DNA of 64,000 bases from Algirhabdus cladophorae (GTDB taxonomy: Bacteria; Pseudomonadota; Alphaproteobacteria; Rhodobacterales; Rhodobacteraceae). The notes below the pieces were generated by a model, which had not been told where the DNA came from, searched no databases, and was given only the letters and a program-made list of their open reading frames with translations. Made by a program: the position numbers and the translations under genes. The stretch spans positions 682,001 through 746,000 of the forward strand of contig NZ_CP173029.1 in NCBI RefSeq assembly GCF_044772865.1, in the 5' to 3' direction. Position 1 is the stretch's first letter. Every line of letters starts with the position of its first letter. This document shows, in pieces, positions 16,537-25,897 of this stretch.

Positions 16537-19415
16537 GATCGCGCCCGTTCCGATCCCTCGTTGATGGCTTCGCGGAGCCATTTCTCAATGGATTTTTGTT
16601 TGCTTTCCGCGTGGAATTTCAGACCGAACATATCTTTGACATAGAAAGTGTCCACCACTTGTTCGCCATAAGTCGCGATCACGGCGCTGGCGATATAGAT
16701 GTTGGAATTGGCAAAGGTGCGGGTCAGGTCGAATAACAACCCCGGCCGGTCGCGGGTGTCGACTTCGATAATGGTGTAGATGTCTGAGCCTTCGTTGTCG
16801 AAGGTGATCGTTGTCGGCACGCGGAAGGCTTTTTCGCGCTTTTTCAACTTGTCGCGGGGTTCCAGTGCGTCGCGGGCCAAGACTTCGCCTTTGAGGATTT
16901 TCTCCAGCATCTGGGTCAGACGCGGCAGGCGGCTGGCTTCGAACGGTGTCTCAGCGGCATCTTGGACCCAGAACACAGCTGTGACGTAGCCGTCTTTGGT
17001 GGTGTAGCTGCGCGCGTCGACCACATTGGCCCCCACGGAGGCCAGTGCACCCGAGATCCGGCTAAAGATGCCTGGATGATCTGGCATGGCAAAACAGGCG
17101 CGTGTGGCATCACGGTCCTCATCCGGTGTCAGCTTGAGCGAGATTTGATCGTCCCGCACATCTGCCAGAAGAAGGGCAAAATCCACATGGGCTGTTACGT
17201 GCAACCCTTGCCAATAGGGCGGATAATGGCGGTTGGTTTCGGCCCTGAGTGCCTTTTTATCCCAATTGGGCAAGGCAGCGCGCAGATTCTTCTTGGCCTC
17301 AAAGCCACGGGTGGTGCGGTTGATATCCTCCAGCCCGTTCTCAAGGCCCCGCCGGGTTTGCCGGTAGAGGGCGCGGATCAGGGCCGCTTTCCAATTGTTC
17401 CAAACATCTGGCCCGACGCCACGGATATCGCAAACGGTCAGCACGGTCAGCAGGTTCAAGCGTTTAACAGTGGTCACGGCCTTGGCAAAGTCGCGCACAG
17501 TGCGCGGATCGGCGATGTCGCGTTTTTGCGCGGTATCAGACATCAGCAAGTGATAGCGCACCAGCCATTCAACGGTTTCCACCTCGTCTTTGTTCAGTCC
17601 TAATCGCGGGGCCACCCGGCGGGCAATTTGTGCACCAATGATGCTGTGATCCTCGGGGCGACCTTTGCCGATGTCATGCAGCAACAAGGCCACATAAAGG
17701 ACTTTTCGGTTCACACCCTCGTTTAGGATCGAAGAGGCCACGGGCAATTCTTCGATCAATTCGCTGCGTTCTATTTGCGCCAGATTGCTGATGCATTGGA
17801 TCGTGTGTTCGTCCACGGTGTAGGAGTGATACATATTGAACTGCATCATCGCGACGATGTTTTTAAACTCGGGAATGAACGCGCCCAAAACGCCCAGTTC
17901 GTTCATCCGGCGCAACGCGCGTTCGGGATTGCCGTGTTTCAGCATAAGACCCAAGAACATCTTTTGCGCCTCAGGTCGGGTGCGCAGAGTGTCGTCAATC
18001 AAATCCAAATTGGCGGCAATTACGCGCATTGCATCCGGGTGCAGCAGGTAGCCCGTCCGCAGGGCCTCTTCAAACAAATGCAAGATGTTCAAGGGGGCTG
18101 CCAAAAACTGGGCTTCGTCCTCGAATGTGATGCGATTTTGCTGGATTTCAAAGCCTGCCTTGACCTTGGGTTGCCGTGCAAACAGACGGGCCAGCATGGG
18201 TTCGGGTTTGGTGTGATTGGCTTCGAGTTGGGTCAGGAAAATGCGGGTCAGCTCGCCTACTTTGGTGGCGTGCAGGAAGTAGTCTTGCATAAACACTTCG
18301 ACGGCGCGGCGCCCTTCGGTGGCTTTGTATCCCATGGCTTCCGCCACTTCGACCTGTAGATCAAAGGTCAACTGATCCATGGCGCGGTTCGTGATCAGGT
18401 GCAGTTGGTTGCGCACGGCCCACAGAAAATCCTCGGCCTTGATAAAGGTCTCGAACTCGTCCGTGGTAAACAGCCCAAGCCCCACCAGATCGCGTGGGTT
18501 GTCCACATCATTTAGGTATTTGGCGATCCAGAACAGCGATTGCAGATCTCGCAAGCCGCCTTTGCCCTCTTTCACATTGGGTTCAACCACATAGCGTTGG
18601 CCGCCTTGCTTTTTGTGACGATCAGCCCGTTCCGCCAGTTTGGCTTCGATAAAGTCGCGGCCTGTTGATTTGAACAAGTCCTGCCAAAGCCGTGTTGTCA
18701 GCTCGGACGCAAGCTGGATGTCGCCTGCAATAAGACGCTGTTCGACCAATGAGGTGCGGATGGTATAATCCTCGCGGGCCAAACGAATGCAGTCTTTGAT
18801 TGTGCGGCTGGAGTGGCCGACTTTGAGTTTCAGATCCCACATCATGTAGAGCATGGATTCGATCACGCTCTCGGCCCAAGGGGTCAATTTGTAGGGGGAT
18901 AAGAACAGCAGATCGACATCCGAATGCGGGGCCATTTCATTGCGCCCGTACCCACCTACAGCAAAGACCGCCAACTTTTCCGCTTCGGTCCTGTTGGGGG
19001 CGGGATGCAGAATTTCGGAGGCCACGCGCAAGACAACACGCACCATATTGTCGGTCAGATAGGCATAGGCTTGGGTCGCGGGCCGTGACACAAAGGGCTG
19101 TCGGGTAATATGGGCCTTGATGGTCGCGCGCCCTGTGGTTTGGGCCTGTGACAGACAGTCCACCGTGGCCGTTCGCACGGCTTTGGCATCCGGGTTTGGC
19201 CCTAAGGCCGAAATATCGGCAGCGAGCGCCGTCCAAATCTGTGGTGCGTCAAAGATCTCTGCCGGAGGGCAAATCAAGCCGTCCGGCAGGTCATGTGTCA
19301 GAATGTCAGGAATATCAGAAACCTGCGCCAGAGAAGTTTTTCGGGGCTTGTTCCACGACCACGACTTGTTGGTCTCGGATTTGTGCCACGGCCAAGCCAC
19401 GCTCATTCGTGCCAT
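16533..19415 (-). CDS. glnD: Bifunctional uridylyltransferase/uridylyl-removing enzyme GlnD
   Basis: A long (up to 960-residue) nitrogen sensor. The nucleotidyltransferase core AVGGYGRNEMAPHSDVDLLF is at about residues 150-170, the HD hydrolase motif LLLHDIGKGRPEDHS at about 575-590, and two ACT domains occupy the last 200 residues. GlnD uridylylates and deuridylylates PII in response to glutamine. The ATG at 19415 makes the gene overlap the upstream lpoA-like gene by 101 nt; another ATG is at 19406, and no ATG is present nearer the lpoA-like stop, so the true start is uncertain. Confidence 0.95.
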   Translation of the reverse strand: MARMSVAWPWHKSETNKSWSWNKPRKTSLAQVSDIPDILTHDLPDGLICPPAEIFDAPQIWTALAADISALGPNPDAKAVRTATVDCLSQAQTTGRATIKAHITRQPFVSRPATQAYAYLTDNMVRVVLRVASEILHPAPNRTEAEKLAVFAVGGYGRNEMAPHSDVDLLFLSPYKLTPWAESVIESMLYMMWDLKLKVGHSSRTIKDCIRLAREDYTIRTSLVEQRLIAGDIQLASELTTRLWQDLFKSTGRDFIEAKLAERADRHKKQGGQRYVVEPNVKEGKGGLRDLQSLFWIAKYLNDVDNPRDLVGLGLFTTDEFETFIKAEDFLWAVRNQLHLITNRAMDQLTFDLQVEVAEAMGYKATEGRRAVEVFMQDYFLHATKVGELTRIFLTQLEANHTKPEPMLARLFARQPKVKAGFEIQQNRITFEDEAQFLAAPLNILHLFEEALRTGYLLHPDAMRVIAANLDLIDDTLRTRPEAQKMFLGLMLKHGNPERALRRMNELGVLGAFIPEFKNIVAMMQFNMYHSYTVDEHTIQCISNLAQIERSELIEELPVASSILNEGVNRKVLYVALLLHDIGKGRPEDHSIIGAQIARRVAPRLGLNKDEVETVEWLVRYHLLMSDTAQKRDIADPRTVRDFAKAVTTVKRLNLLTVLTVCDIRGVGPDVWNNWKAALIRALYRQTRRGLENGLEDINRTTRGFEAKKNLRAALPNWDKKALRAETNRHYPPYWQGLHVTAHVDFALLLADVRDDQISLKLTPDEDRDATRACFAMPDHPGIFSRISGALASVGANVVDARSYTTKDGYVTAVFWVQDAAETPFEASRLPRLTQMLEKILKGEVLARDALEPRDKLKKREKAFRVPTTITFDNEGSDIYTIIEVDTRDRPGLLFDLTRTFANSNIYIASAVIATYGEQVVDTFYVKDMFGLKFHAESKQKSIEKWLREAINEGSERARS

Positions 19416-20508
19416 CGGCCCGCAAGCGGAAGATGCCTTGGGTCCCTACAAAGCCTGAGTTGCGGGTCAGCGATCCTGCTGTCAACGCATCAGGCGACCC
19501 CGTGCCAGCCAAGGCCCCGATGGCCGCAACGGCGTCATAGGCCAGACCTGCCAAAGGATGCGGGTTCGCGCCATAAGCGGCAGAATAGCGTTTCTGGAAA
19601 TTCGTCTCGAGCGCGCGATCGGCCAGTGTGAAGTAGCCACCTTGCAACGCGGGCAGTGCGGGTACTTGGGGCTGGGCAGACCAGCGCGACAGGCCCAGCA
19701 ACATTGTGGATGCACCATTGATGCCATTGTCACCTAAAGCTGAGGACAGCAGCGGCAAATCGCTGGCGGGATTGGCTGTCATGAATGTGGTGTCTGCACC
19801 GGTGGATTGGGCCGTGGCAGCGATGCCTTGGGCGGCCCCGACGATGCCTTGTTGCGACAAAGGATAGCTTTGGATGCCGGCGACCTGAAGGCCTGACCGG
19901 TCTGCGGCGCGCACAATCGCGTCGCGTCCGACCTGACCGGCCACGTCATCTGCGTGCACAACCAGAACGCGGTTGCGGCCTTGGCGTTTTGCAAATTGGC
20001 TGAGCCGGTTAGCGGTGTTTTGGAAGGTTGCCCCCAAAATAAAGACATTGCCGCCTGCAATGGACGCGTTGTTGGAAAAGGCCAGAACATTGATGTTGCG
20101 CGAGGCAACCGCGACGCCAGCGGCATTTGCTGCGTTGGCAAACAGGGGGCCAATGATAATTTTTGCACCGTCGTTTGCGGCTTGGGTGGCGGCACTGGCG
20201 GCCTGCGCCTCGGTGCCTGCGGTGTTGTAGACCTTGAGGTCTATTTTGACGTTGCTCAGATCACCAATCGCCAAACGCGCTGCTTTTTCAAAGTCTTGCG
20301 CTAATAGGGTATCGCTGGATTGGCCCGATTGCATCGGCACCAAAAGGGCCACAGGCACAGGGGCCGATGGGTCAATTTGCTGACCTGCATTGCCGCTGAG
20401 CGATGGCCCGGATAGGGACACAGGCTCGCAGGCGGCGAGCGCCGCAAAAGACATAACCGCCAGTGATTTTAAAACGCGCCGACGCGCAATACTTGCAACC
20501 TTCAACAT
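19315..20508 (-). CDS. Penicillin-binding protein activator lipoprotein (LpoA/LppC-like)
   Basis: A 397-residue lipoprotein with a type I periplasmic-binding-protein fold. The signal region MLKVASIARRRVLKSLAVM leads to the lipobox LAAC, with the acylated Cys at about residue 27. The body (VPVALLVPMQSGQSSDTLLA, KIIIGPLFANAANAAG) fits the LpoA N-terminal fold also annotated as ABC amino-acid binding. LpoA activates PBP1A in gammaproteobacteria; the role here is inferred. It is divergent from rsmI, the classical lpoA-rsmI arrangement, and precedes glnD. Confidence 0.88.
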   Translation of the reverse strand: MLKVASIARRRVLKSLAVMSFAALAACEPVSLSGPSLSGNAGQQIDPSAPVPVALLVPMQSGQSSDTLLAQDFEKAARLAIGDLSNVKIDLKVYNTAGTEAQAASAATQAANDGAKIIIGPLFANAANAAGVAVASRNINVLAFSNNASIAGGNVFILGATFQNTANRLSQFAKRQGRNRVLVVHADDVAGQVGRDAIVRAADRSGLQVAGIQSYPLSQQGIVGAAQGIAATAQSTGADTTFMTANPASDLPLLSSALGDNGINGASTMLLGLSRWSAQPQVPALPALQGGYFTLADRALETNFQKRYSAAYGANPHPLAGLAYDAVAAIGALAGTGSPDALTAGSLTRNSGFVGTQGIFRLRADGTNERGLAVAQIRDQQVVVVEQAPKNFSGAGF

Positions 20509-20601
20509 GATGACGACTATTCCCCCATTGGTCTTTTTGAGCGCCTTGATGTAGCGCTTCGTCACGCGCGAATATAGCCACTGTGGAGGGCGGGTCGAGT
20601 C

Positions 20602-21453
20602 ATGAATTATGAAATTAAGCCACTAAGCGCCGGTTTATACTTTGTCGCAACCCCGATTGGGACGGCCCGTGACATTACATTGCGGGCGTTGGATATCCTT
20701 GCCAGTGCAGACGTTATTGCCGCCGAAGACACGCGCACCACAAAACGCTTGATGGATATCCACGGCGTGCCACTAAATGGACGTCAGATGATCGCCTATC
20801 ATGACCACAATGGCACTAAAGCCCGGCCCGGCCTGATGAAGCTGTTGGCGGCGGGTAAATCTGTGGCCTATGCGTCTGAGGCGGGCAGCCCTTTGGTGGC
20901 GGATCCGGGCTATGCCTTGGCCAAGTTGGCCGCTGAAGAGGGGCATATGGTCACTTGCGCACCGGGCCCGTCGGCGCCTTTGGCGGCGTTGACCCTGTCG
21001 GGGTTGCCCAGCGATCGTTTTTTGTTTGCTGGCTTTGCCCCCAATGCCAAGGCTGCGCGGCGCAAATGGTTGGGTGGATTGGGTGATGTGCAGGCCACAC
21101 TGCTTATTTTTGAATCGCCAAAACGTATTCACGCCTTGTTAGCGGATATGTCCGACACTCTGGGCGAGCGGCAGATTGCGGTATGTCGCGAATTGACCAA
21201 ACGATTTGAGGAGGTCCTGCGCGGATCAGTGTCGGAAGTGTTGTTGGCCATAGAAAATAAGCGCCCCAAGGGCGAGATTGTCGTGGTTGTGGACCGCGCT
21301 TCAGCTGTGGTCGCCGATCATGCCAGTATTGAGGAAAGTCTGCGGATCGCTATGGAAACCCTTAGCCGCAAGGACGCCATTGCACAGGTCGCAACGGAAT
21401 TGGATGTGCCGCGCCGCACGGTGTATCAGCTGGCCTTGGATCTGGATAAATGA
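20602..21453 (+). CDS. rsmI: 16S rRNA 2'-O-ribose C1402 methyltransferase RsmI
   Basis: A 283-residue SAM-dependent methylase of the tetrapyrrole methylase fold. It has the family opening AGLYFVATPIGTARDITLRA, AEDTRTTKRLMDIHG, and SEAGSPLVADPGYALA in the SAM/substrate cleft. RsmI modifies cytidine 1402 in the ribosomal P site. A 4-nt ATGA overlap leads into yraN. Confidence 0.97.
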   Translation: MNYEIKPLSAGLYFVATPIGTARDITLRALDILASADVIAAEDTRTTKRLMDIHGVPLNGRQMIAYHDHNGTKARPGLMKLLAAGKSVAYASEAGSPLVADPGYALAKLAAEEGHMVTCAPGPSAPLAALTLSGLPSDRFLFAGFAPNAKAARRKWLGGLGDVQATLLIFESPKRIHALLADMSDTLGERQIAVCRELTKRFEEVLRGSVSEVLLAIENKRPKGEIVVVVDRASAVVADHASIEESLRIAMETLSRKDAIAQVATELDVPRRTVYQLALDLDK

Positions 21454-21809
21454 GCCAAAGCCTGACCAACTATCATGCAGGCCTTGCAGCCGAGGACAGC
21501 GTGGCACGGCACTATCTAGACGCCGGATATTCTCTTTGTGCCAGCCGGTGGCGTGGGCAAAGTGGCGAGATTGATCTGGTTGTCCAAGGTGCCAGTGGCT
21601 TGGTTTTCGTTGAAGTGAAGAAAAGCCGTAGTTTCGAAAAGGCTGCACGGGCTTTGGGCGCGCGCCAGCAGGCTCGCATTATTGGGGCTGCAGCGGAATA
21701 TCTGGCGGCGGCTTATGGCACGTTGGATCACGAGGCGCGGTTTGATCTGGCTGTGGTTGACAGCACAGGCACTGTGCAGGTGGCCGAAAACGCCTTTGGC
21801 GGGCTCTAG
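21450..21809 (+). CDS. YraN/UPF0102 family endonuclease-like protein
   Basis: A 119-residue protein with the restriction-endonuclease-like core of UPF0102: GLAAEDSVARHYLDAGY, then SGEIDLVVQG and FVEVKKSRSF, giving the E-x-D...E-x-K active-site pattern. The function is not firmly known; the family is linked to DNA processing. It overlaps rsmI by 4 nt and precedes gshB, the usual order in this family. Confidence 0.93.
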   Translation: MSQSLTNYHAGLAAEDSVARHYLDAGYSLCASRWRGQSGEIDLVVQGASGLVFVEVKKSRSFEKAARALGARQQARIIGAAAEYLAAAYGTLDHEARFDLAVVDSTGTVQVAENAFGGL

Positions 21810-21871
21810 CCCCATTGAACCTCTGCCGTGGCTGCGCCATGTAGGTGGCGAACCCAAGGGAAGGATACAGC

Positions 21872-22810
21872 ATGGCCTTGAAAATTGCATTCCAGATGGA
21901 CCCGATTACGGATGTCGATATCAACGCCGACAGCAGCTTTCGTTTGGCCGAAGAAGCGCAAGCGCGCGGGCATTCCTTGTTTTTCTACACGCCTGACAAA
22001 CTGGCCTATGAGGCAGGGCGCATCACGGCCCGAGGGCATGGAATGGTGTTGCGGCGCGAGCAGGGCAATCACGTCGACCTTGGACCAGAGGAAACTGTGG
22101 ATCTAGGCGATGTTGATGTGGTTTGGCTGCGCCAAGACCCGCCGTTTGACATGGGCTATATCACAACGACCCATTTGTTGGACCGGCTCAAGGGGGAAAC
22201 CTTGGTGGTGAACGACCCGTTTTGGGTGCGCAATTACCCTGAAAAGCTTCTGGTATTGGATTTTCCCGATCTCACGCCGCCCACGACCATCGCCCGTGAT
22301 CTGGAGACACTCAAAGCATTCAAAGCGCTGCACGGGGATATCATCCTCAAGCCGCTTTATGGCAATGGTGGTGCGGGTGTGTTCCGCCTTGGGCCAGACG
22401 ACAAAAACATGACTTCGCTGCATGAACTGTTCTGTGGGATCAATTCCGAGCCTTTGATTGTGCAAAAGTTCCTGCCTGATGTGTCCAATGGCGACAAACG
22501 CGTGATTTTGGTCGATGGTGAGGCTGTCGGCGCGATCAACCGTGTGCCTGCTGCGGGCGAGACCCGTTCGAACATGCATGTGGGGGGGCGCCCCGAAAAG
22601 ATCGGCCTTAGCGCCCGCGACAAAGAGATTTGCGCCGCCATCGGCCCGCTTTTGCGTGAAAAAGGGCAGGTTTTTGTTGGGATCGACGTGATTGGTGACT
22701 ATTTGACCGAGATTAACGTGACCTCACCTACGGGCATTCAAGAGCTTGAACGTTTTGATGGTGTCAATATCGCTGAAAAGATCTGGCAGGCGATCGAAGC
22801 CAAGCTTTAG
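21872..22810 (+). CDS. gshB: Glutathione synthetase
   Basis: A 312-residue ATP-grasp enzyme that joins gamma-glutamylcysteine and glycine. The prokaryotic GshB start MALKIAFQMDPITDVDINAD is followed by ILKPLYGNGGAGVFRL (glycine-rich ATP loop, about residues 155-170) and TEINVTSPTGIQELERF at the C-terminus. The start at 21872 is preferred over an in-frame ATG 27 nt upstream because GAAGGA precedes it. It ends 4 nt inside the convergent comM stop. Confidence 0.97.
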   Translation: MALKIAFQMDPITDVDINADSSFRLAEEAQARGHSLFFYTPDKLAYEAGRITARGHGMVLRREQGNHVDLGPEETVDLGDVDVVWLRQDPPFDMGYITTTHLLDRLKGETLVVNDPFWVRNYPEKLLVLDFPDLTPPTTIARDLETLKAFKALHGDIILKPLYGNGGAGVFRLGPDDKNMTSLHELFCGINSEPLIVQKFLPDVSNGDKRVILVDGEAVGAINRVPAAGETRSNMHVGGRPEKIGLSARDKEICAAIGPLLREKGQVFVGIDVIGDYLTEINVTSPTGIQELERFDGVNIAEKIWQAIEAKL

Positions 22811-24318
22811 GGCGGATTGATTGCCAGTCTGAAGCCTACGGCCTCGGCGATATGGGGGCGGGCGATGACGGCGGCCCCATCAAGATCGGCAATCGTGCGC
22901 GCGACCCGCAGAACCCTGTGGTACCCCCGCGCCGAGAGGCCAAATTTCTCGGCAACTTTTAATAGTAATTCTTTGCCAGCGGGTTCCGGTGTTGCGATGT
23001 CTTCTAGAACTGCGCCTTCGGCATCTGCGTTGACGCGCATGTGGTCGTGGCCTTCGAAACGCTGGGTTTGAATGTCGCGGGCTTGCATGACGCGCTGGGC
23101 GATTTGGGCGGATGTGTCGCCGTCTGCTTCGCCGTCCAGATCGGCAAAACCCACGGGCGGGACGTCTACGCGCAGGTCAAAGCGATCCATCAATGGCCCA
23201 GAAATACGGCCCAGATAATCTTCGCCACAAAGGGGCACTTTTGCGCAGGCCCGCGCGGGGTCAGGCAAGTAACCGCATTTGCACGGATTGGCTGCGGCCA
23301 CCAACATGAACCGGCAAGGATAGCGCACATGGGCATTTGCGCGGGCCACAACGACCTCGCCAGTTTCGATGGGTTGGCGTAGGGTTTCCAGCACGGGGCG
23401 GGGAAATTCAGGGAACTCATCCATGAACAACACGCCGTTGTGGGCTAATGAAATTTCGCCGGGTTTTGCCCCTTTACCACCGCCCACAATTGCAGCCATT
23501 GAGGCCGTGTGATGCGGGTCTTGGAAAGGGCGGCTGGTGGAAAGCCCGCCTTCATCCAACAGCCCCGACAGTGAATGGATCATCGAGGTTTCCAGCGCTT
23601 CCATAGCGCTAAGCGGGGGCAGAATGCTGGGAAGACGCGCGGCCAGCATTGATTTTCCGGATCCCGGTGTGCCAACCATGATCACATGGTGACGGCCCGC
23701 TGCGGCGATTTCCAAGGCGCGCTTGGCCTTTTCCTGACCTTTGACCTCGGACATATCTTTGTGAGTGACTGCACGAGACAGAACCCCTTGTTTTGCAGGG
23801 GTGAGCAGGGACTGGCCAGTTAAGTGGCGCAGCATATCCCCCAGTGAGGCAGCGGCGATCACCGGCGTTGCTTCGACCCATGCGGCCTCGGCCCCGCAGG
23901 CCTTGGGGCAATAGAGCGTCAGATTGTCTTGGGCCGCGCGCATGGCTGCTGGAAGGGCGCCCACTACGCCCACCAAAGCCCCGTCGAGGGACAATTCGCC
24001 AAGGCTCAGCGCGTCTTCGACTGTGTCTTTTGGCACCACGTCGATGGCGGCGAGGATGGCAAGGGCGATGGGAAGATCAAAATGCGAGCCTTCCTTGGGT
24101 AAGTCAGCCGGAGAGAGGTTAATCGTGATGCGCTTGGCAGGCAGAGCGATGGAAAGGGCCGCCAAAGCTGCGCGCACCCGTTCGCGCGCCTCGGACACAG
24201 CCTTGTCCGGCAGGCCCACGATGGAAAACGCTGGCAAGCCGGGGGCCACGGCGCATTGCACCTGAACGATGCGCGCCTCAACCCCTTCAAAGGCAACGGT
24301 ATAGGTTCTTGAGATCAT
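22807..24318 (-). CDS. comM: YifB/ComM family Mg-chelatase-like AAA+ ATPase
   Basis: A 503-residue protein with a Lon-like N-terminal domain (PGLPAFSIVGLPDKAVSEAR, residues about 28-47), a central AAA+ module with Walker A GTPGSGKS (about 213-220), Walker B GVLFMDEFPEF, a zinc-type cysteine pair (NPCKCGYL) and a C-terminal Mg_chelatase_C domain. ComM is a hexameric helicase promoting branch migration during integration of transformed DNA. A GTTAA-N8-TTAAC palindrome lies just upstream. Confidence 0.95.
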   Translation of the reverse strand: MISRTYTVAFEGVEARIVQVQCAVAPGLPAFSIVGLPDKAVSEARERVRAALAALSIALPAKRITINLSPADLPKEGSHFDLPIALAILAAIDVVPKDTVEDALSLGELSLDGALVGVVGALPAAMRAAQDNLTLYCPKACGAEAAWVEATPVIAAASLGDMLRHLTGQSLLTPAKQGVLSRAVTHKDMSEVKGQEKAKRALEIAAAGRHHVIMVGTPGSGKSMLAARLPSILPPLSAMEALETSMIHSLSGLLDEGGLSTSRPFQDPHHTASMAAIVGGGKGAKPGEISLAHNGVLFMDEFPEFPRPVLETLRQPIETGEVVVARANAHVRYPCRFMLVAAANPCKCGYLPDPARACAKVPLCGEDYLGRISGPLMDRFDLRVDVPPVGFADLDGEADGDTSAQIAQRVMQARDIQTQRFEGHDHMRVNADAEGAVLEDIATPEPAGKELLLKVAEKFGLSARGYHRVLRVARTIADLDGAAVIARPHIAEAVGFRLAINPP

Positions 24319-24329
24319 GGTCCCGCCCA

Positions 24330-24351
24330 GCGTTAACGAAGTTCTTAACGC
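24330..24351. promoter_or_regulatory. Inverted repeat upstream of comM (near-CtrA site)
   Basis: A perfect 7-bp inverted repeat GCGTTAA-N8-TTAACGC, 12 bp upstream of the comM start. CtrA sites are TTAA-N7-TTAA(C); the spacer here is one base longer. In Rhodobacter capsulatus competence-type genes used for gene-transfer-agent uptake depend on CtrA, so the position is suggestive only. Confidence 0.35.
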
Positions 24352-24383
24352 CTAGCAGGAACATGGTTTATGAATGGTAAATG

Positions 24384-25256
24384 CTATCGATTATAGAGCG
24401 CCATGAAGTCGGGCCATGCGGCGGGGTCGATCACCGTCTTGTCGCGGCAAAATGCGTTGCAAAAGCCAAAGACACGGCCGTCGATCGTCAGAAAATCGGT
24501 CACCGGATCGCCGGAATAGGGGCAAGTGGCGTTTTCAGCAGGGCCTGATAGGCAGGCTTGGGCCGTGATCGCTGCTGGTCCAGGCCAAGCGCCACGGGTC
24601 AATTCCGGATAGTAGGGACATGGTTCATAGGTTTTTGTCAGGCCCATGGCCCGCCATTGCCGAAACAGCGAATGGTTTAGATGGCGCTGCACATAGGCCT
24701 GCGTTGCCTTTGACACAGGCAGATTATACGTGGCGATCCGCCCAGCAAGCGGCGCAAAAAACACATCTGCCAAGCTGTAGTCGCCAAATAGCCAACCACC
24801 CTCGGTGCCATCCATGGCCCAAGCAGAAGCAAAGAGCGCCTCAACCCGCGCCAAGTCATCCAGCACGCCTTGGGATGGTTTAAAGCCTTCGATCTGGCCT
24901 AGTAAATCGCCGGGACAATCGTTGCGGATATGGGAAAAGCCCGAGTGCATTTCGCCGACCATCCAGCGCGCGCGCAGTCGGTGATCGGCGCGGCTGGGCC
25001 AAAGGCCTGCGCCCGGATTTTCTTCGTGCAGAGTTTCGGCCATGGCAAGGCTGTCTTGGGTGTAGCGCCCATCGGACATTTCCAGAACCGGTACCAAGCG
25101 GGCCAGCGGCATATGGGCCAAATCGTCGGCCATGGATCCAGAATAAAGGCCAACCAACTGGGACCGGTGAGGGATGTCAAATGCTGCCAGCATCAGCCAT
25201 CCGCGCATGGACCACGTGGAAAACCTGCGGTCGCCTATATAAAGTGTGTAGCTCAT
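24384..25256 (-). CDS. Glutathione S-transferase with C-terminal Cys-rich (YHS-like) tail
   Basis: A 290-residue protein. Residues 1-80 are a GST thioredoxin-like domain (YTLYIGDRRFSTWSMRGW) and about 85-220 the helical GST C-terminal domain. A further 45-residue tail starts CPYSGDPVTDF and contains Cys245, Cys266 and Cys270 (FGFCNAFCRDK), resembling a YHS/TRASH-type metal-binding module. The main reaction would be glutathione conjugation or thiol reduction; the tail suggests metal binding. The same architecture is common in Rhodobacteraceae by recollection. Confidence 0.85.
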   Translation of the reverse strand: MSYTLYIGDRRFSTWSMRGWLMLAAFDIPHRSQLVGLYSGSMADDLAHMPLARLVPVLEMSDGRYTQDSLAMAETLHEENPGAGLWPSRADHRLRARWMVGEMHSGFSHIRNDCPGDLLGQIEGFKPSQGVLDDLARVEALFASAWAMDGTEGGWLFGDYSLADVFFAPLAGRIATYNLPVSKATQAYVQRHLNHSLFRQWRAMGLTKTYEPCPYYPELTRGAWPGPAAITAQACLSGPAENATCPYSGDPVTDFLTIDGRVFGFCNAFCRDKTVIDPAAWPDFMALYNR

Positions 25257-25315
25257 GGGATTAGGCTAGTTGCGCTACGCCGTCCGGGGCAAACAAAGAA
25301 TTGACGCAAAGCCCA

Positions 25316-25897
25316 TCACGGAACGCGATTGATCTGTTTCACGGTCCAGTCGCCTGCCTCATGGGTCAGGGTGGTGATCGACAAGTTGTCGATCTTGTGA
25401 CCCAAGGCCTGATAGGGGGTGCAGCCCATAGCCCGTTGAATTTGTGTCATAATCACGCCGAAATGTGCCACGGCGATGATGTCACCGTTTGGAATATCAC
25501 GGTTCATTTGGTCCACCACTTGGGCAAGGCGGGCGGCCGCGTCGTTCCAGCTTTCGCCGTTTGGGGGGCGGACATCGCCGGGTTCTTCCCAATAACGGCG
25601 GGCCAGTTCTGGGTCGCTGTCACTGACGGCTTGAAAACCCAACCCATCCCAATCGCCAAAGTTGAACTCGCGGATTTGCGGTGTATCTGGCAGACGTTTG
25701 CGTTGGGGTGTCTGAACGGCATCTGCGGTTGCCGAGGCGCGGATCAGGTCTGAGGCAACAAGGGTGGCTGTTTCGGGCAATAGGCCGTTGAGCCGTTTGA
25801 TTTGGGCTGTGTCGGACAAATCCGCGGGCACATCGCGCCAACCAACAAAGGATTTTTCATGGGTCGGGCCATGGCGCACCCACCACCAGCGTGTCAT
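25316..25897 (-). CDS. cobC: Histidine phosphatase, probable CobC-type alpha-ribazole phosphatase
   Basis: A 193-residue phosphoglycerate-mutase-fold phosphatase with the catalytic RHGPT (Arg8-His9-Gly10) and a second histidine in IIAVAHFGVIM. Its ATG overlaps the cobU stop by 4 nt (ATGA), so it most likely removes the 5'-phosphate of alpha-ribazole or adenosylcobalamin phosphate in B12 nucleotide-loop assembly. The family is broad, so the exact substrate rests on the neighbourhood. Confidence 0.82.
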   Translation of the reverse strand: MTRWWWVRHGPTHEKSFVGWRDVPADLSDTAQIKRLNGLLPETATLVASDLIRASATADAVQTPQRKRLPDTPQIREFNFGDWDGLGFQAVSDSDPELARRYWEEPGDVRPPNGESWNDAAARLAQVVDQMNRDIPNGDIIAVAHFGVIMTQIQRAMGCTPYQALGHKIDNLSITTLTHEAGDWTVKQINRVP

